Both the position numbers and the translations under genes were made by a program. 64,000 bases of DNA from JASEGV01 sp947085405 (lineage in GTDB: Bacteria > Bacteroidota > Ignavibacteria > UBA10030 > BY39). Location: assembly GCA_947085405.1 (NCBI GenBank), contig CAMTWO010000033.1, positions 1 through 64,000 on the forward strand. Direction: 5' to 3'. Shown here piece after piece: positions 18,091 to 28,029 of this stretch (position 1 is the stretch's first letter; each line of letters starts with the position of its first letter). The notes beneath the pieces are model-generated. The model was given only the letters and a program-made list of their open reading frames with translations, was not told where the DNA came from and did not search any database.

Positions 18091-18460
18091 AATTAGTATT
18101 AAGATAAAAGATTATTATATACTTTACAAATGTTTGTAACGTTCTTCATTTTCGTCAAATACCCAGCGGATAAATTCATTATTATCAGGGCGATTGTTAT
18201 TAAATTTAGGATACTATTTATCAGTTTTCTGATTGAATTTTGGGGTAGTTTGTCATTTATAAACATCCATAATTACTCTCGGTATGCCGTCTATGCTGTA
18301 TGTTAAAATAAATAATACGGATGAATATTTTCTAAATTATCAGACCATAACTTTCATCTAATGAGGGAAAAGCAAGTGCTAAAGTTTTTTGAAAACAAAA
18401 TGCAACATATTTTTTAATTTAAATAGAGTGAATACTATTAATACACTTTCTTTAAAAACA
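18091..18460. other. Long intergenic region upstream of the WcaJ-like gene
   Basis: This 370-base gap carries no gene. On the minus strand it holds a candidate promoter/operator (18114-18139) and, further up, a 20-base stretch (18281-18300) that resembles the sigma-54 promoter region at 29924-29943. The rest is AT-rich with no clear repeat. A gap this long inside an otherwise tight locus suggests regulation here. Confidence 0.6.
18114..18139 (-). promoter_or_regulatory. Candidate -10 box and inverted-repeat operator
   Basis: On the minus strand TATAAT (18114-18119) lies 24 bases before the ATG of the WcaJ-like gene. Four bases upstream is the 16-base inverted repeat TTACAAATGTTTGTAA (18124-18139; perfect 7-base arms, 2-base centre), covering the spacer and -35 area. 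That placement suits a repressor site. The regulator is unknown. Confidence 0.5.
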
Positions 18461-19774
18461 TTATTGATTGAATGAATGATTCTGCGTTTGTACAAGATTT
18501 ATCAACGAAGAAATTTCTTTTTGTATTGACCCTACAGAAATATTTGTCATACAATAGGGGCGATCAAAAAGGCAGCGTTTACATCTATCTGTATGGTCAA
18601 GTCGATGACATGGGTTACACAAAAGTTCAAGTGTAATGTGCTTATGCTTTTCACCCCAAGGGCCATAACGATGAGAACAACTTGAGCCAAATAGGGCAAG
18701 CACCGGAACTCCTTGTGCTGTTGCTACATGAAGTGGACCAGCATCAGTTCCAATATAAACTTTACAATGTTTGAGAATTGCTGCCAATTGCCTAAGTGAG
18801 GTTTTTCCTACCATATTGATCAATCGTGAGCCAAGAGCATTCTCAAAGTACCTTCCGATATCTTCTTCTCCCGGTCCTCCAATTATGATAATACGGGCGG
18901 AATACATTTTTTGCAGCCAATGTCCAAGCTCTACGAAATTATGTAACGGCCATTGCTTAAGATGAGAATGTCCACCAGAAGGTCCAAAACCAACCACGAC
19001 ATCATTCTCTTGCACACATTGCTTGCTAATGATAGATTCAGCGAATAACTTATCGTCTTTTCCAATCCACAATTCAAGGTGTTTGAATTGTACAGATCCT
19101 TTCAGAAATGAAATAATATCAAGATTGTGTTCCACTTCATGCTTCAGACTATTATCTGATAGAAGATGTGTAAACATCTTGTCAAATCCTTTATTAAAAT
19201 ACATTTTTCGAATATTTACTTGTTCTGAGTATGCAATTCGAAATTGTGCCCCCGAAAATAATGCAAGAAAACTTGCATATGTAGAATCTGTATCCCATCG
19301 TGGTAAAATCGCTAAATCGAATTGTTTAGACCAAAGATGACGACGAGCAAATTTGAACGCATACCAAGGAAGCAACAATGGTTTAAGCAATCGAGGAACA
19401 TGGGGATTATATTTAAGTACTTCGTTCATATAAGGACATATTTCAACCAGGTTGTGTATTTCAGGTTTTACAACGAGGCTAATATGTGCATTAGGCAATA
19501 TCTGCCGTAATTCACGCAGGAACGCTGTTGTCATTACTATATCTCCAATTTCATCTAGACGTATGATGAGAACTTTTTTGATTTGTGAAATATCTAATGA
19601 ACGAGAAATATTAGAAATGTGAAAGCGTCTAAAGAGCACTTTTGATAGAGCCAAGACGACAGTCACCTCTGATAAAATAAAAAGTCCTACAATTTGGCAA
19701 ATAAGGAATCTGGAAAAAATTTTAATTTTGAAATATATAGTCTGATGGAACTTATCTGTACTTTTATGAGTCAT
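18461..19774 (-). CDS. Glycosyltransferase family 9 (heptosyltransferase-like)
   Basis: 437 residues. The GT9 fold is recognised by KKVLIIRLDEIGDIVMTTAFL at about 66-86, the VVGFGPSGGHSHLKQWP loop and the nucleotide-sugar site GTDAGPLHVATAQGVPVLALFG. Relatives add heptose or similar sugars to lipopolysaccharide core. About 60 extra residues with one hydrophobic segment precede the domain, so a later start is possible, though no better start signal is obvious. A cysteine-rich stretch (CNPC, CKRC, with further Cys) near the C-terminus could bind a metal. Confidence 0.87.
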   Translation of the reverse strand: MTHKSTDKFHQTIYFKIKIFSRFLICQIVGLFILSEVTVVLALSKVLFRRFHISNISRSLDISQIKKVLIIRLDEIGDIVMTTAFLRELRQILPNAHISLVVKPEIHNLVEICPYMNEVLKYNPHVPRLLKPLLLPWYAFKFARRHLWSKQFDLAILPRWDTDSTYASFLALFSGAQFRIAYSEQVNIRKMYFNKGFDKMFTHLLSDNSLKHEVEHNLDIISFLKGSVQFKHLELWIGKDDKLFAESIISKQCVQENDVVVGFGPSGGHSHLKQWPLHNFVELGHWLQKMYSARIIIIGGPGEEDIGRYFENALGSRLINMVGKTSLRQLAAILKHCKVYIGTDAGPLHVATAQGVPVLALFGSSCSHRYGPWGEKHKHITLELLCNPCHRLDHTDRCKRCLFDRPYCMTNISVGSIQKEISSLINLVQTQNHSFNQ

Positions 19775-19800
19775 TGTTCAAATTCTAAGAAAACAACATT

Positions 19801-21018
19801 TCAAGTTCGGCTTTTCGAGACACTCTCAATAATATTACGGTATGCATTAATTGTAACATTCAGTGAGTATTTTTTTTCTGCTATAACACGGCATCTTTTA
19901 CCCATTTCTATTAAGGTGTCGTTATTTTTATTAGCTTCCAGTATAGTGGCAACCAATTCGTCGGGATTATTCGGAGCTACAATCCAGCCGATATTCTCTT
20001 CCAGAATTAACATTGCTAACTCTGAATCAGGGTCAGTTACAGCAATAATAGGTTTCCCAGCAGCTAAAATATTATACATACGACTTGGGACTGAAAGTCC
20101 CGACATTCCGGGTATAAAAGAAATAATTGCGACATCACAGGCATTGAGTGTATCACACAGGTCGCTTTTCGGTTGGGGGGGTAAAAGTGTAACATTCTTC
20201 AGCTTATAATCTACCACCGTTCGTTCCAGCCACATCCTTTTCGCACCTGTTCCAATAAAAAGAAAATGTATCTTATCGATTTCGATTAATTTCTGTGAAG
20301 CATCGACCAAAATTTCTAAACCGTGTGTCCGCCCCATATTTCCTGAATATTGCACTACAAATTTATTTTGAATACCCAATTCACTTAATAAGGAATTAGT
20401 TTTACGCTGGTATGAAAATATTTCTAATAAGTCTGCCCAATTTGTTATTATGTCTATTTTTGTATTCTTGATTAATTTTTCAGATACTATCTTTTTCATA
20501 TCACGTCCGAGAACAATTATGTGTGCAACACTATTATAAAGATATCTTGTGAGATAATCAAAAAGTTTTGTAATTAATGAATTTTTCTTAATTAGATTAA
20601 TAGCTACCAGTACATCTGGGTACACATCGTGAATAATCAGAATACTTTTAGCCCCTTTTAACCAGCTTGCAAATGCTGCAATAAAAGGTAAGGATGGTGG
20701 ATTTGTTACAACTAAAATGATATCTCCTTTATTTATATAGAATAATATTTTCCAAAATATCAGGAAGCTGAACATTATCGAATTTATTATTCGGAGAATC
20801 AATTTATTAACATTAGTAGTCAAAGTCTTGAAACGGTGGATCGTAATATTATTATATTCTTCATAATTTAATATATTCGATTTATCTGAATCAGGGATAC
20901 GCGTAAGAACTCCCACTTTGTAATACTGCGCTAAACCTTCGGCAATTTTTGTCAAAATGTGCCCTGTTGAAAATGTTTCAGGATAAAATAATTCAGTAAC
21001 TATCCAAATTCTCTTCAT
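19801..21018 (-). CDS. Glycosyltransferase family 4 (WbuB-like)
   Basis: 405 residues with the GT-B layout: an N-terminal acceptor half (WIVTELFYPETFSTGHIL, LVVTNPPSLPFIAAFASWL, SILIIHDVYPDVL) and a C-terminal donor half (KFVVQYSGNMGRTHGLEIL, GTGAKRMWLE, VPSRMYNILAAGKPIIA). The pattern is that of WbuB-type fucosamine or similar amino-sugar transferases of O-antigen loci. It ends 26 bases before the GT9 gene and starts 2 bases after the flippase stop, so it is in one transcript with them. Confidence 0.88.
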   Translation of the reverse strand: MKRIWIVTELFYPETFSTGHILTKIAEGLAQYYKVGVLTRIPDSDKSNILNYEEYNNITIHRFKTLTTNVNKLILRIINSIMFSFLIFWKILFYINKGDIILVVTNPPSLPFIAAFASWLKGAKSILIIHDVYPDVLVAINLIKKNSLITKLFDYLTRYLYNSVAHIIVLGRDMKKIVSEKLIKNTKIDIITNWADLLEIFSYQRKTNSLLSELGIQNKFVVQYSGNMGRTHGLEILVDASQKLIEIDKIHFLFIGTGAKRMWLERTVVDYKLKNVTLLPPQPKSDLCDTLNACDVAIISFIPGMSGLSVPSRMYNILAAGKPIIAVTDPDSELAMLILEENIGWIVAPNNPDELVATILEANKNNDTLIEMGKRCRVIAEKKYSLNVTINAYRNIIESVSKSRT

Positions 21019-21020
21019 GG

Positions 21021-22439
21021 TTAGCCGTTATTAAATAGTTTTTTTAAAAAAGTGAGATCTTCTTTTTTAATAGTTCCAGTAATAATCAAAAATCCTGGAT
21101 AAATTATTGAAGTTATCAATATTGCAAATATTAGTGATTGGATATTTAAAAAATATAGGATACAAATAATTACCATCGTAATTATTAATGGGAACCTGAT
21201 CATCTTGACAATATCAGATATAGAAATATATTTGAATACTACAATAAGATAAATTGCATACGCAATTTCAGAAATAACAGCAGCCCATGCAGCTCCCGTA
21301 ATTCCCCAGTTGATAATAAATAAAAAAGCAAACAGGGTAGATACTATAGCGAGGCCAATCATTCCGTGCATAAACAAATATTGACGGTTGGTTGAGATCA
21401 ATCCGATCTCGAAGACCGACCGGACAATTGCTGCGATTAATGCAAAAGCAAGTATTTGTATGATGATAATACTGCCATGATAAGTTTCGCCATATAAATA
21501 TTGTATAATATTATTACCACTAATGAAAATAATCAATCCGATAAAAAAAGAAATTATTGATAACAAACGAAAATATTTCAATATAAAAACAGTCATATTT
21601 TCTTTGGATTCTTTAAACAGAATCGATAGCTGCGGCAAAATTACTCTATTAGATGTTACTATGCCGTAAGCCCAGACAAATATAATCAAGCGGTGAGCAG
21701 CAGTAAAATAACCGAGGGAGTTTTTTGATTCTAAATAACTTATTAGTATAGTTCCGATAAAGAGGGAATATTGTGATAAAATAGTAGCAATACCTATGGG
21801 TGCTGCTTCTTTTATGAGAGCTTTACAACCTATTATATCGCTTGAACTAGTGTTTGATATATATTTTCTATAAACAATAATAAAAATAAGTAATGAAGGA
21901 ATAGATAGGCTGATTAAGTAGATATATGCAGACTCATATGTTTGTAACGGATTTATAATAAGAAAATAAACTAATAATCCGAATAAAGCACCTTTTAATA
22001 ATCTTGAAACACCAACAAAAAACACTCTTTGATTTGCTTCAAAAACCCATTCCATAGTAATCGCTGTTGGAAAAACTGCAAAGGCGAAAAGAATGATTAA
22101 AGTCTCACTTCCATTTGGAAAAATATTAATCTTTGCGATTATAAAAATACTCAGCATTAGAATCACTGACAGTATGAGTCTAATTATAAGAACGTTTTTA
22201 ATTACGATACTCGAATTCATCGGATCACGTGCAATTGTTTTGATGCCGACAACTTCAAGTCCCATCTCATTAGCACGCAAAAGATACAACATCCACGTTT
22301 GCCCAAGATTCCAAAGTCCAAATGAGGCTGGACCTAGTACACGAGCAAGATGAGCTAGACCAAAAAGAAAAAATAATTGCCCGACAAGGTTCGATGAAAA
22401 TAAAAATAAAAAGTTCTTTAAAATCTTTTTTGGATTCAT
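21021..22439 (-). CDS. O-antigen/EPS flippase (Wzx-like)
   Basis: 472 residues, about 12-14 membrane helices, no soluble domain. It starts KKILKNFLFLFSSNLVGQLFFLFGLAHLARVLGP, typical of the polysaccharide biosynthesis flippase family. Its place between glycosyltransferase genes and the Wzy-like gene points to transport of the lipid-linked repeat unit made by this locus. The other flippase, at 8922, is only distantly alike. Confidence 0.87.
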   Translation of the reverse strand: MNPKKILKNFLFLFSSNLVGQLFFLFGLAHLARVLGPASFGLWNLGQTWMLYLLRANEMGLEVVGIKTIARDPMNSSIVIKNVLIIRLILSVILMLSIFIIAKINIFPNGSETLIILFAFAVFPTAITMEWVFEANQRVFFVGVSRLLKGALFGLLVYFLIINPLQTYESAYIYLISLSIPSLLIFIIVYRKYISNTSSSDIIGCKALIKEAAPIGIATILSQYSLFIGTILISYLESKNSLGYFTAAHRLIIFVWAYGIVTSNRVILPQLSILFKESKENMTVFILKYFRLLSIISFFIGLIIFISGNNIIQYLYGETYHGSIIIIQILAFALIAAIVRSVFEIGLISTNRQYLFMHGMIGLAIVSTLFAFLFIINWGITGAAWAAVISEIAYAIYLIVVFKYISISDIVKMIRFPLIITMVIICILYFLNIQSLIFAILITSIIYPGFLIITGTIKKEDLTFLKKLFNNG

Positions 22440-22514
22440 TTGAACGTTAGATCTTTTTCAAAATATAATTGCTGATAATTTCTGAGATAAGAATTGCTTT
22501 ATTCAAATTATTTC

Positions 22515-23891
22515 TCATACATTTATCGATTTAATGTTATGAGTTTTATTCACATAAATAACTTCTTCCATTTTCCTACGTAATATTTCTATTAAGGGAA
22601 GAGTGAATGCAATAACGATATTCCCAATGTACGAATAAGTTAAAAAACTCATGAACATAACACTAACTTGATAGAGGCACATCACTTTCAGGTAGATGAA
22701 ATAACTGTTATTTTGTAAAATATCACGATATTTTCTAATCCTCATTAATATCTTCATGATATATAAAACAATAGCTCCATAGATTATAATACCTAATATA
22801 CCATTTCGATATAAGATCGCAACAATTGTTATGTAAATATGGTGTTTTACATTTGTTTTATATACTGAACGTTCAGAGGGAGTAATCAATTTATTTGTAA
22901 GAACAGCCCCGTGACCAAAACCAGTAATAGCATAGATTGGTGAATGGTTCGAAAATGTTTCCCAAACATCGATAGTTTCGCCCACTCGTTGAAATATGGA
23001 TTCATCTAATCCAAAATACATTTTCTTACCTTTGGTCGAACCTTGAAATCTAGTTTCGGTAATCTCAACCTCTTTTTCTATACCAAGATCTAACATTTCA
23101 TTTGCGATTGTAACAGTTATGAGGGGCAAAACAAAGGCAAAAATTAAAATACTTATTCGAATATTTTGAATTTTAAAATAGAAGTTCATTAGAATAATAA
23201 TGAATAGTATAATTATTATTCCCCGTTGAGCTTGTGTCGTAAAGACAACAAAGATACCAAAAGCAAAGATCAGTAAATATAATAACCGTTTCTTTATATT
23301 TTTTTCTTCAAAAAGGAGGGTAAAAAAAACAGTAGTGAGAAATGTTCTTCCAGCAACTGAGAAAGGAATATAACCTGTAGGAATCAATATCATGAGAATA
23401 ATGGTTTCTGTATATATGATCAATTTTGTAAAAAATAACGCGTCAATATAAGTAGTTATATTTTTTCTTACAATCCAATAAATTACCGGAATGAACATTC
23501 CCCTTATTGTATCCCCAATTGTATAAGATATTGGATTACCGAATATCATTGCAATGATAAACCAACCTAAATTTAAAATAAACAATATTAATAAAATTAT
23601 ATCAAATGTTGTTAACCTTAAAATTAACGATTGCGCTGAAGTAGTAATCAGACTACGCAATATCAGATAACCTACAATGATTGAAAATGCAACCGCAAAA
23701 AGGATACCCCAAATCCCTAGAAGTTGTCCGAGTGCACGATAGTATTCCGCCCATGACCGAAAAGTTATACCGAGTGCTGGTCCAATAATGTATAATGTTA
23801 AAAGGCTTAATATTCCCGCAAAGATGTAAAGCAATATTGCAGAATTAATTGGAACTATTTGTTTTCCTATACGGAGAGATTTTGTTATCAT
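22515..23891 (-). CDS. O-antigen polymerase/ligase-like membrane protein
   Basis: 458 residues from the ATG at 23891, which has GGTGAG just upstream; an in-frame GTG 24 bases earlier is less likely. About 11 membrane helices and one long loop near the C-terminal third (about 265-330, with ETRFQGS and GFGHGAVL) match the Wzy/WaaL architecture, in which that loop works in the periplasm. Sequence motifs are weak in this family, so the call rests on topology and its place between wzx-like and wzz-like genes. Confidence 0.72.
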   Translation of the reverse strand: MITKSLRIGKQIVPINSAILLYIFAGILSLLTLYIIGPALGITFRSWAEYYRALGQLLGIWGILFAVAFSIIVGYLILRSLITTSAQSLILRLTTFDIILLILFILNLGWFIIAMIFGNPISYTIGDTIRGMFIPVIYWIVRKNITTYIDALFFTKLIIYTETIILMILIPTGYIPFSVAGRTFLTTVFFTLLFEEKNIKKRLLYLLIFAFGIFVVFTTQAQRGIIIILFIIILMNFYFKIQNIRISILIFAFVLPLITVTIANEMLDLGIEKEVEITETRFQGSTKGKKMYFGLDESIFQRVGETIDVWETFSNHSPIYAITGFGHGAVLTNKLITPSERSVYKTNVKHHIYITIVAILYRNGILGIIIYGAIVLYIMKILMRIRKYRDILQNNSYFIYLKVMCLYQVSVMFMSFLTYSYIGNIVIAFTLPLIEILRRKMEEVIYVNKTHNIKSINV

Positions 23892-24043
23892 TTTATACTC
23901 ACCATTATAGTCCACCGGATGTGCTGTATCATCAAACGATATTTTCTATTATATATTACTAGTGATAAATAAAAAAAACAGATTGATCTGTCCTCCATGC
24001 CCGGATAAAAGATAAAACTGAGGTATATTTTATTCTGAAAGAC

Positions 24044-25306
24044 CTAATCTTCATTACGATGTGAATTTAATGCTTTTGTACGCATGGAAAAAAAATTTTT
24101 CCACTTCAACGACGAACCAATATATTTAAGTTTTTCGTTCTCACTTTCTGTTATTTCTTTCCTAATCCTCAAAATTGTTTCGATGATAAAAATATAGAAC
24201 AGAGAAAAAATAACTGCGGCAAAAGTTACTATTAATATTGTTAAAATTCTTCGTGGTTTTGATGATTTAATAGCTGGGACTGCGTGGTCTAGAATTACCA
24301 TAGAAGGGGTGTCTCTCTGTTCTTCGATTTTCGCTTGTTCATAGAGAGGAAGAAGTATTTCCATAAGTTTTTGCTGGATTTCGACATCACGCACCTTTCT
24401 GATATAATTCATTGAAATATCCGGGGTTTTTTCAAATTCAGGGAAAAATTCTGTGTATCTTTTGGAAGTATCGGTCCTAACATTGAATTCTTGTATTTTC
24501 TTATTTATCTCATTTAAATCCTGTTCTACTTTTTTATAGCGAGGGTCTTCCTCATGAATAGTGTTTCGCAAAATCCCCAATTCAATTTCTTTTAATAAAG
24601 CCTGAGACTTGATTTCAGCTGCAGTCTGCACAGCTATCCGCACTTGTTCATGAAGTGCATATATCCGATTATATTTTTGAAATTCACGAAGAGCTTCTTC
24701 GGCTTGTTTTAGGTCCTGTAAATTTTGAGAATACCTTCTCTCCAAAAATTGCCGATTGTTTCTAGCTTCTTGGGTCGATAGCTGAATTTGAATATCGTTT
24801 AGGGTTTCAACAAAAGCGTTGGCGATATCTGCTGCAATAACAGAGTCTGTGTCAAAGACAACAATTTCAACGGTTACATCATTTTGAGTCAAATTGAACG
24901 ATACATTATTAGTAAGTTCTTTTATAGCCTCTTCCACATTCTCTACTTGATACCTTTTAATAAGATTAAAGCGTCGGATAATATCTTCCATACAACTTCT
25001 ACTTTCGAGGATTGCAATGTAGTTGTGAAGCTGATCTGTGCCTCCACCCAATCCTAAACCCCCAAGTGGTACGATGTTCTTAATCACTGAAGATAGGCTA
25101 AATTGAGCACTTTGTTTTGCGGGCATTACAACGGCAACAGATTTATACCATCTTGGTAAAATAATGAAAACCATCAGTGTAGTTATAATGAATGCGGTCC
25201 CTACGATTCCCCAGATGAACTTTCTTCGTTTAAGTATGATGAAAAGATAATCTGTCAGATTAATCTCTTTCAAATTTTCGATATTCGGATTATTCATATT
25301 GTTCAT
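24044..25306 (-). CDS. Chain-length determinant protein (Wzz-like)
   Basis: 420 residues from the ATG at 25306, preceded by GAGGAA; a TTG four codons earlier is weaker. It has a first membrane helix at about 35-58 (FIWGIVGTAFIITTLMVFIIL), a periplasmic region rich in coiled coil (about 170-290), and a second helix near 375 after a proline motif (PAIKSSKPRRIL). No tyrosine-kinase domain is attached. It should set polymer length with the Wzy- and Wza-like proteins. The upstream Wza-like gene ends 16 bases before it. Confidence 0.88.
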   Translation of the reverse strand: MNNMNNPNIENLKEINLTDYLFIILKRRKFIWGIVGTAFIITTLMVFIILPRWYKSVAVVMPAKQSAQFSLSSVIKNIVPLGGLGLGGGTDQLHNYIAILESRSCMEDIIRRFNLIKRYQVENVEEAIKELTNNVSFNLTQNDVTVEIVVFDTDSVIAADIANAFVETLNDIQIQLSTQEARNNRQFLERRYSQNLQDLKQAEEALREFQKYNRIYALHEQVRIAVQTAAEIKSQALLKEIELGILRNTIHEEDPRYKKVEQDLNEINKKIQEFNVRTDTSKRYTEFFPEFEKTPDISMNYIRKVRDVEIQQKLMEILLPLYEQAKIEEQRDTPSMVILDHAVPAIKSSKPRRILTILIVTFAAVIFSLFYIFIIETILRIRKEITESENEKLKYIGSSLKWKNFFSMRTKALNSHRNED

Positions 25307-25322
25307 AATATTCCTCAAACAC

Positions 25323-26978
25323 CTATTTCGTTACCTGTACAATTAATACTGCAATTCCTATCACTACACTCAATATACTTGCGGTTTGACTAAGAACCGT
25401 AGTGTAATACGCAAATGACCGTTCAGGAGTTTTTGGGATCCAAATATAATCACCCTCCTCGATCGTTGTTTCATCCGGGTCTAACCATTGTTTGGTTTTA
25501 TTTTTAATTATTTTAACATCACCTTTACGGGCTGCATCGGTAAAACCGCCGCATTTGGAAGTATAATATTCCACTGTTCCATCCTTTATAAAAGGTATAT
25601 GTCCGGGTGAAATTACCTGCCCAAAAACATAAATAGTATTTTTTAACGAAGGTATTTGGATATAGTCGCCATCCTTGAGTAAAACATCTTGTGATTTATC
25701 ATTTTGTAAAAATAATTTCTCGAAATCTACATTTACAATTTCTTTTTGGAGCCGCAGTTCAGTTTCCATAAAATATGAAGCTGTATCGTCGGGTGATATG
25801 CTACCGCGCATACTCATCATCCGCTCAATCTCAATGTCTTTTGAGGAGACTGACCGGCGGTAAACTTCGGCTGTCCTTAATGAGGCGAATTCTGTAAAAC
25901 CGCCGGCTGCTCGAATCGCATCGGATAAACGACTGTTATTTTTGGTAATAGGATACGTACCGGGATATTTAACATCGCCACCGATATAGACTACAAAATC
26001 TTCACGCAACTCTAATTTTTGTTTAACAATAATTCTGTCGCCCGGCTCAAGCGGAATATTTTTAGCATTTCCGTTACTAATTTCGCTCAGTTTTAGTATT
26101 CTCGTTTCCAGAATTTTTGCTTCGATATCGAGACGCGAGAATTCGATGCTGTCTAAATTCGCTAAACGTGTACAACCGAGGGCTATTTTCAGAGCATCGG
26201 TAATGCTGTCGCCTTCTACATATTCGAATCTTCCCGGATTATTCACTTCACCGTAAACTCCAATAACATGTTTATATGGGTTTTTCCTCGGTACAATAAT
26301 TACATCCCCTTCGCGGAGGTATGGATTGTGCTTGTCTTCTTTGGTAGCTAAAAACTTAGGAATATCAATCCTGATGCTCGAACCGTCTTTTCGTTTCAAA
26401 AGAATGTTGCGCGTTGACATCCTTTCGATGACTGCGGAAAGTTCTCCTTGATTTTGCCGCTGTGCTACTGTATTGGCGGCTTGTAATGCTTTATCGACAC
26501 GATCAACTGATGACAGAGTATAGAGCGCCGGATTCAATACATTCCCTGATACGGTAACTATAATTGGTCGTGGTTCTAAAAGAGTTATAGTTATCTCACT
26601 CGTGATATATTTCTTCCTGACCTCGGTATTAACTATTGTTTTTACTTCGGCTAAAGTCTTATCAGCAACTTTCACTTCACCAACTGTAGGAATTATAAGT
26701 GTACCTTCGGGGGTAACTGTCAGGACAAAATTAACAGCAGGACTTATCCAAATATTTACTGCAATTTTATCGGAAGGTCCTACAAAATATTTATCAGCAT
26801 CAACCGCACCTTCTAAAGCCACTTGTTGTGGTTGCTGCATTAATTGCTGCGCTTGTCGGGATTTAGTATCGAAGCTATCGAAAATATTGCTTGCTTCCTT
26901 GTCTCTGCTAAACTGGCCATAAACACCGGATGTAAGCAGCAAAAGCAGAAAGAAAACTTTGTTTTTAATGTTAATCAA
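25323..26978 (-). CDS. Polysaccharide export outer-membrane protein (Wza-like, SLBB)
   Basis: 551 residues with a signal peptide (residues 1-21, cut near VYG). There is a polysaccharide-export domain at about 63-155 (YFVGPSDKIAVNIW, VTPEGTLIIPTVGEV) followed by three or four SLBB repeats (VTVSGNVLNPALY, IGVYGEVNNPGRF, VYIGGDVKYPGTY, VYVFGQVISPGHI-like). A hydrophobic helix closes the protein (about 525-547), which suggests that it also spans a membrane. It should form the export channel for the polymer. No lipoprotein cysteine is seen, unlike E. coli Wza. Confidence 0.9.
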   Translation of the reverse strand: MINIKNKVFFLLLLLTSGVYGQFSRDKEASNIFDSFDTKSRQAQQLMQQPQQVALEGAVDADKYFVGPSDKIAVNIWISPAVNFVLTVTPEGTLIIPTVGEVKVADKTLAEVKTIVNTEVRKKYITSEITITLLEPRPIIVTVSGNVLNPALYTLSSVDRVDKALQAANTVAQRQNQGELSAVIERMSTRNILLKRKDGSSIRIDIPKFLATKEDKHNPYLREGDVIIVPRKNPYKHVIGVYGEVNNPGRFEYVEGDSITDALKIALGCTRLANLDSIEFSRLDIEAKILETRILKLSEISNGNAKNIPLEPGDRIIVKQKLELREDFVVYIGGDVKYPGTYPITKNNSRLSDAIRAAGGFTEFASLRTAEVYRRSVSSKDIEIERMMSMRGSISPDDTASYFMETELRLQKEIVNVDFEKLFLQNDKSQDVLLKDGDYIQIPSLKNTIYVFGQVISPGHIPFIKDGTVEYYTSKCGGFTDAARKGDVKIIKNKTKQWLDPDETTIEEGDYIWIPKTPERSFAYYTTVLSQTASILSVVIGIAVLIVQVTK

Positions 26979-26992
26979 TGTTCAGTTCCTCA

Positions 26993-28003
26993 TTATCTAT
27001 TTTCGTACATGTTTTTGTAATATTCTTGATACTTGCCGCTGATTATGCGCTGCCACCAGTCCTTGTTGTTCAAATACCATTCGATTGTTTCGGCGATACC
27101 TTCTTCGAATGTATAACGCGGCTGCCAACCAAGTTCATTTTTGATTTTAGTAGCATCTATTGCGTAGCGTAAATCGTGCCCCGGACGGTCTTTCACATAA
27201 GTAATCAAACTTTCCGGTTTGTTTAACTTAGCTAAAAGTAATTTTACAATATCAATATTTTTCCACTCATTGTTACCACCGATGTTGTAAACTTCGCCAA
27301 TTTTTCCTTTATGCAAAACTACATCAATGGCTTCGCAATGGTCGCGAACGTGAAGCCAGTCGCGGATGTTTGTACCTTGCCCGTAAACGGGGAGAGGTTT
27401 ATCGTTTAAAGCATTCGCGATCATAAGCGGGATTAATTTTTCAGGGAATTGGTAAGGTCCGTAATTGTTTGAACAGCGGGTAATAAGAACCGGAGTTCCA
27501 AAAGTATGCTGATAAGCCAAAGCAAGTAAATCAGCTCCAGTTTTGCTCGCTGCATAAGGACTGTTTGGATGTAGGGGAGTATCTTCTGTGAATTTTCCAG
27601 TTTCACCGAGTGAACCGTAAACTTCATCCGTAGAAACTTGTAAAAATATTTTTATTCTTTTTTCTTTTGCGACATCGAGAAGAACTTGTGTCCCAAGAAC
27701 ATTTGTTTGAATAAAAATCGCAGCACCTAATATGCTGCGGTCAACGTGCGACTCGGCTGCAAAGTTTACTACTGTATCAATTTGATATTTTTCAATAACA
27801 TTTGTAACGGTTTCTTTGTCGCAGATATCGCCTCTTTCAAAATGGTAATTCGGATTTGATTCGATGCTTTTCAGGTTTTCTAAATTGCCGGCATAAGTAA
27901 GGTTATCCAGATTCACGATTTTGTAATCGGGATGCTTTTCAAGAATGTAGTGGACGAAATTGCTGCCAATAAATCCTGCACCGCCTGTTACTAAAATCGT
28001 CAT
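26993..28003 (-). CDS. rfbB: dTDP-glucose 4,6-dehydratase
   Basis: RfbB/RmlB turns dTDP-glucose into dTDP-4-keto-6-deoxyglucose, the entry to rhamnose and other deoxy sugars. The protein is 336 residues from the ATG at 28003, chosen because GGAG sits just upstream and the NAD site ILVTGGAGFIGSNF then falls at the very start; an ATG 21 bases earlier is in frame. It has STDEVYG and the catalytic YAASK. rmlA and rmlD are not in the window, so the final sugar is open. Confidence 0.95.
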   Translation of the reverse strand: MTILVTGGAGFIGSNFVHYILEKHPDYKIVNLDNLTYAGNLENLKSIESNPNYHFERGDICDKETVTNVIEKYQIDTVVNFAAESHVDRSILGAAIFIQTNVLGTQVLLDVAKEKRIKIFLQVSTDEVYGSLGETGKFTEDTPLHPNSPYAASKTGADLLALAYQHTFGTPVLITRCSNNYGPYQFPEKLIPLMIANALNDKPLPVYGQGTNIRDWLHVRDHCEAIDVVLHKGKIGEVYNIGGNNEWKNIDIVKLLLAKLNKPESLITYVKDRPGHDLRYAIDATKIKNELGWQPRYTFEEGIAETIEWYLNNKDWWQRIISGKYQEYYKNMYENR

Positions 28004-28029
28004 TTGCTCTCCGTTGATTGTCATTCGTG

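Noticed and set aside
18257..18330. Possible shared short peptide (SIDGIP / NIDGIA then DV and stop) on the minus strand at 18.27 kb and 29.92 kb
   Set aside because: Both frames are closed by stops upstream and lack a normal start codon. The similarity is better explained by a sigma-54-type promoter element at 29.92 kb and a related sequence at 18.28 kb.
22515..23915. GTG start at 23915 for the Wzy-like gene
   Set aside because: The ATG at 23891 has GGTGAG at a good distance, and the extra eight residues are polar and unconserved in type.
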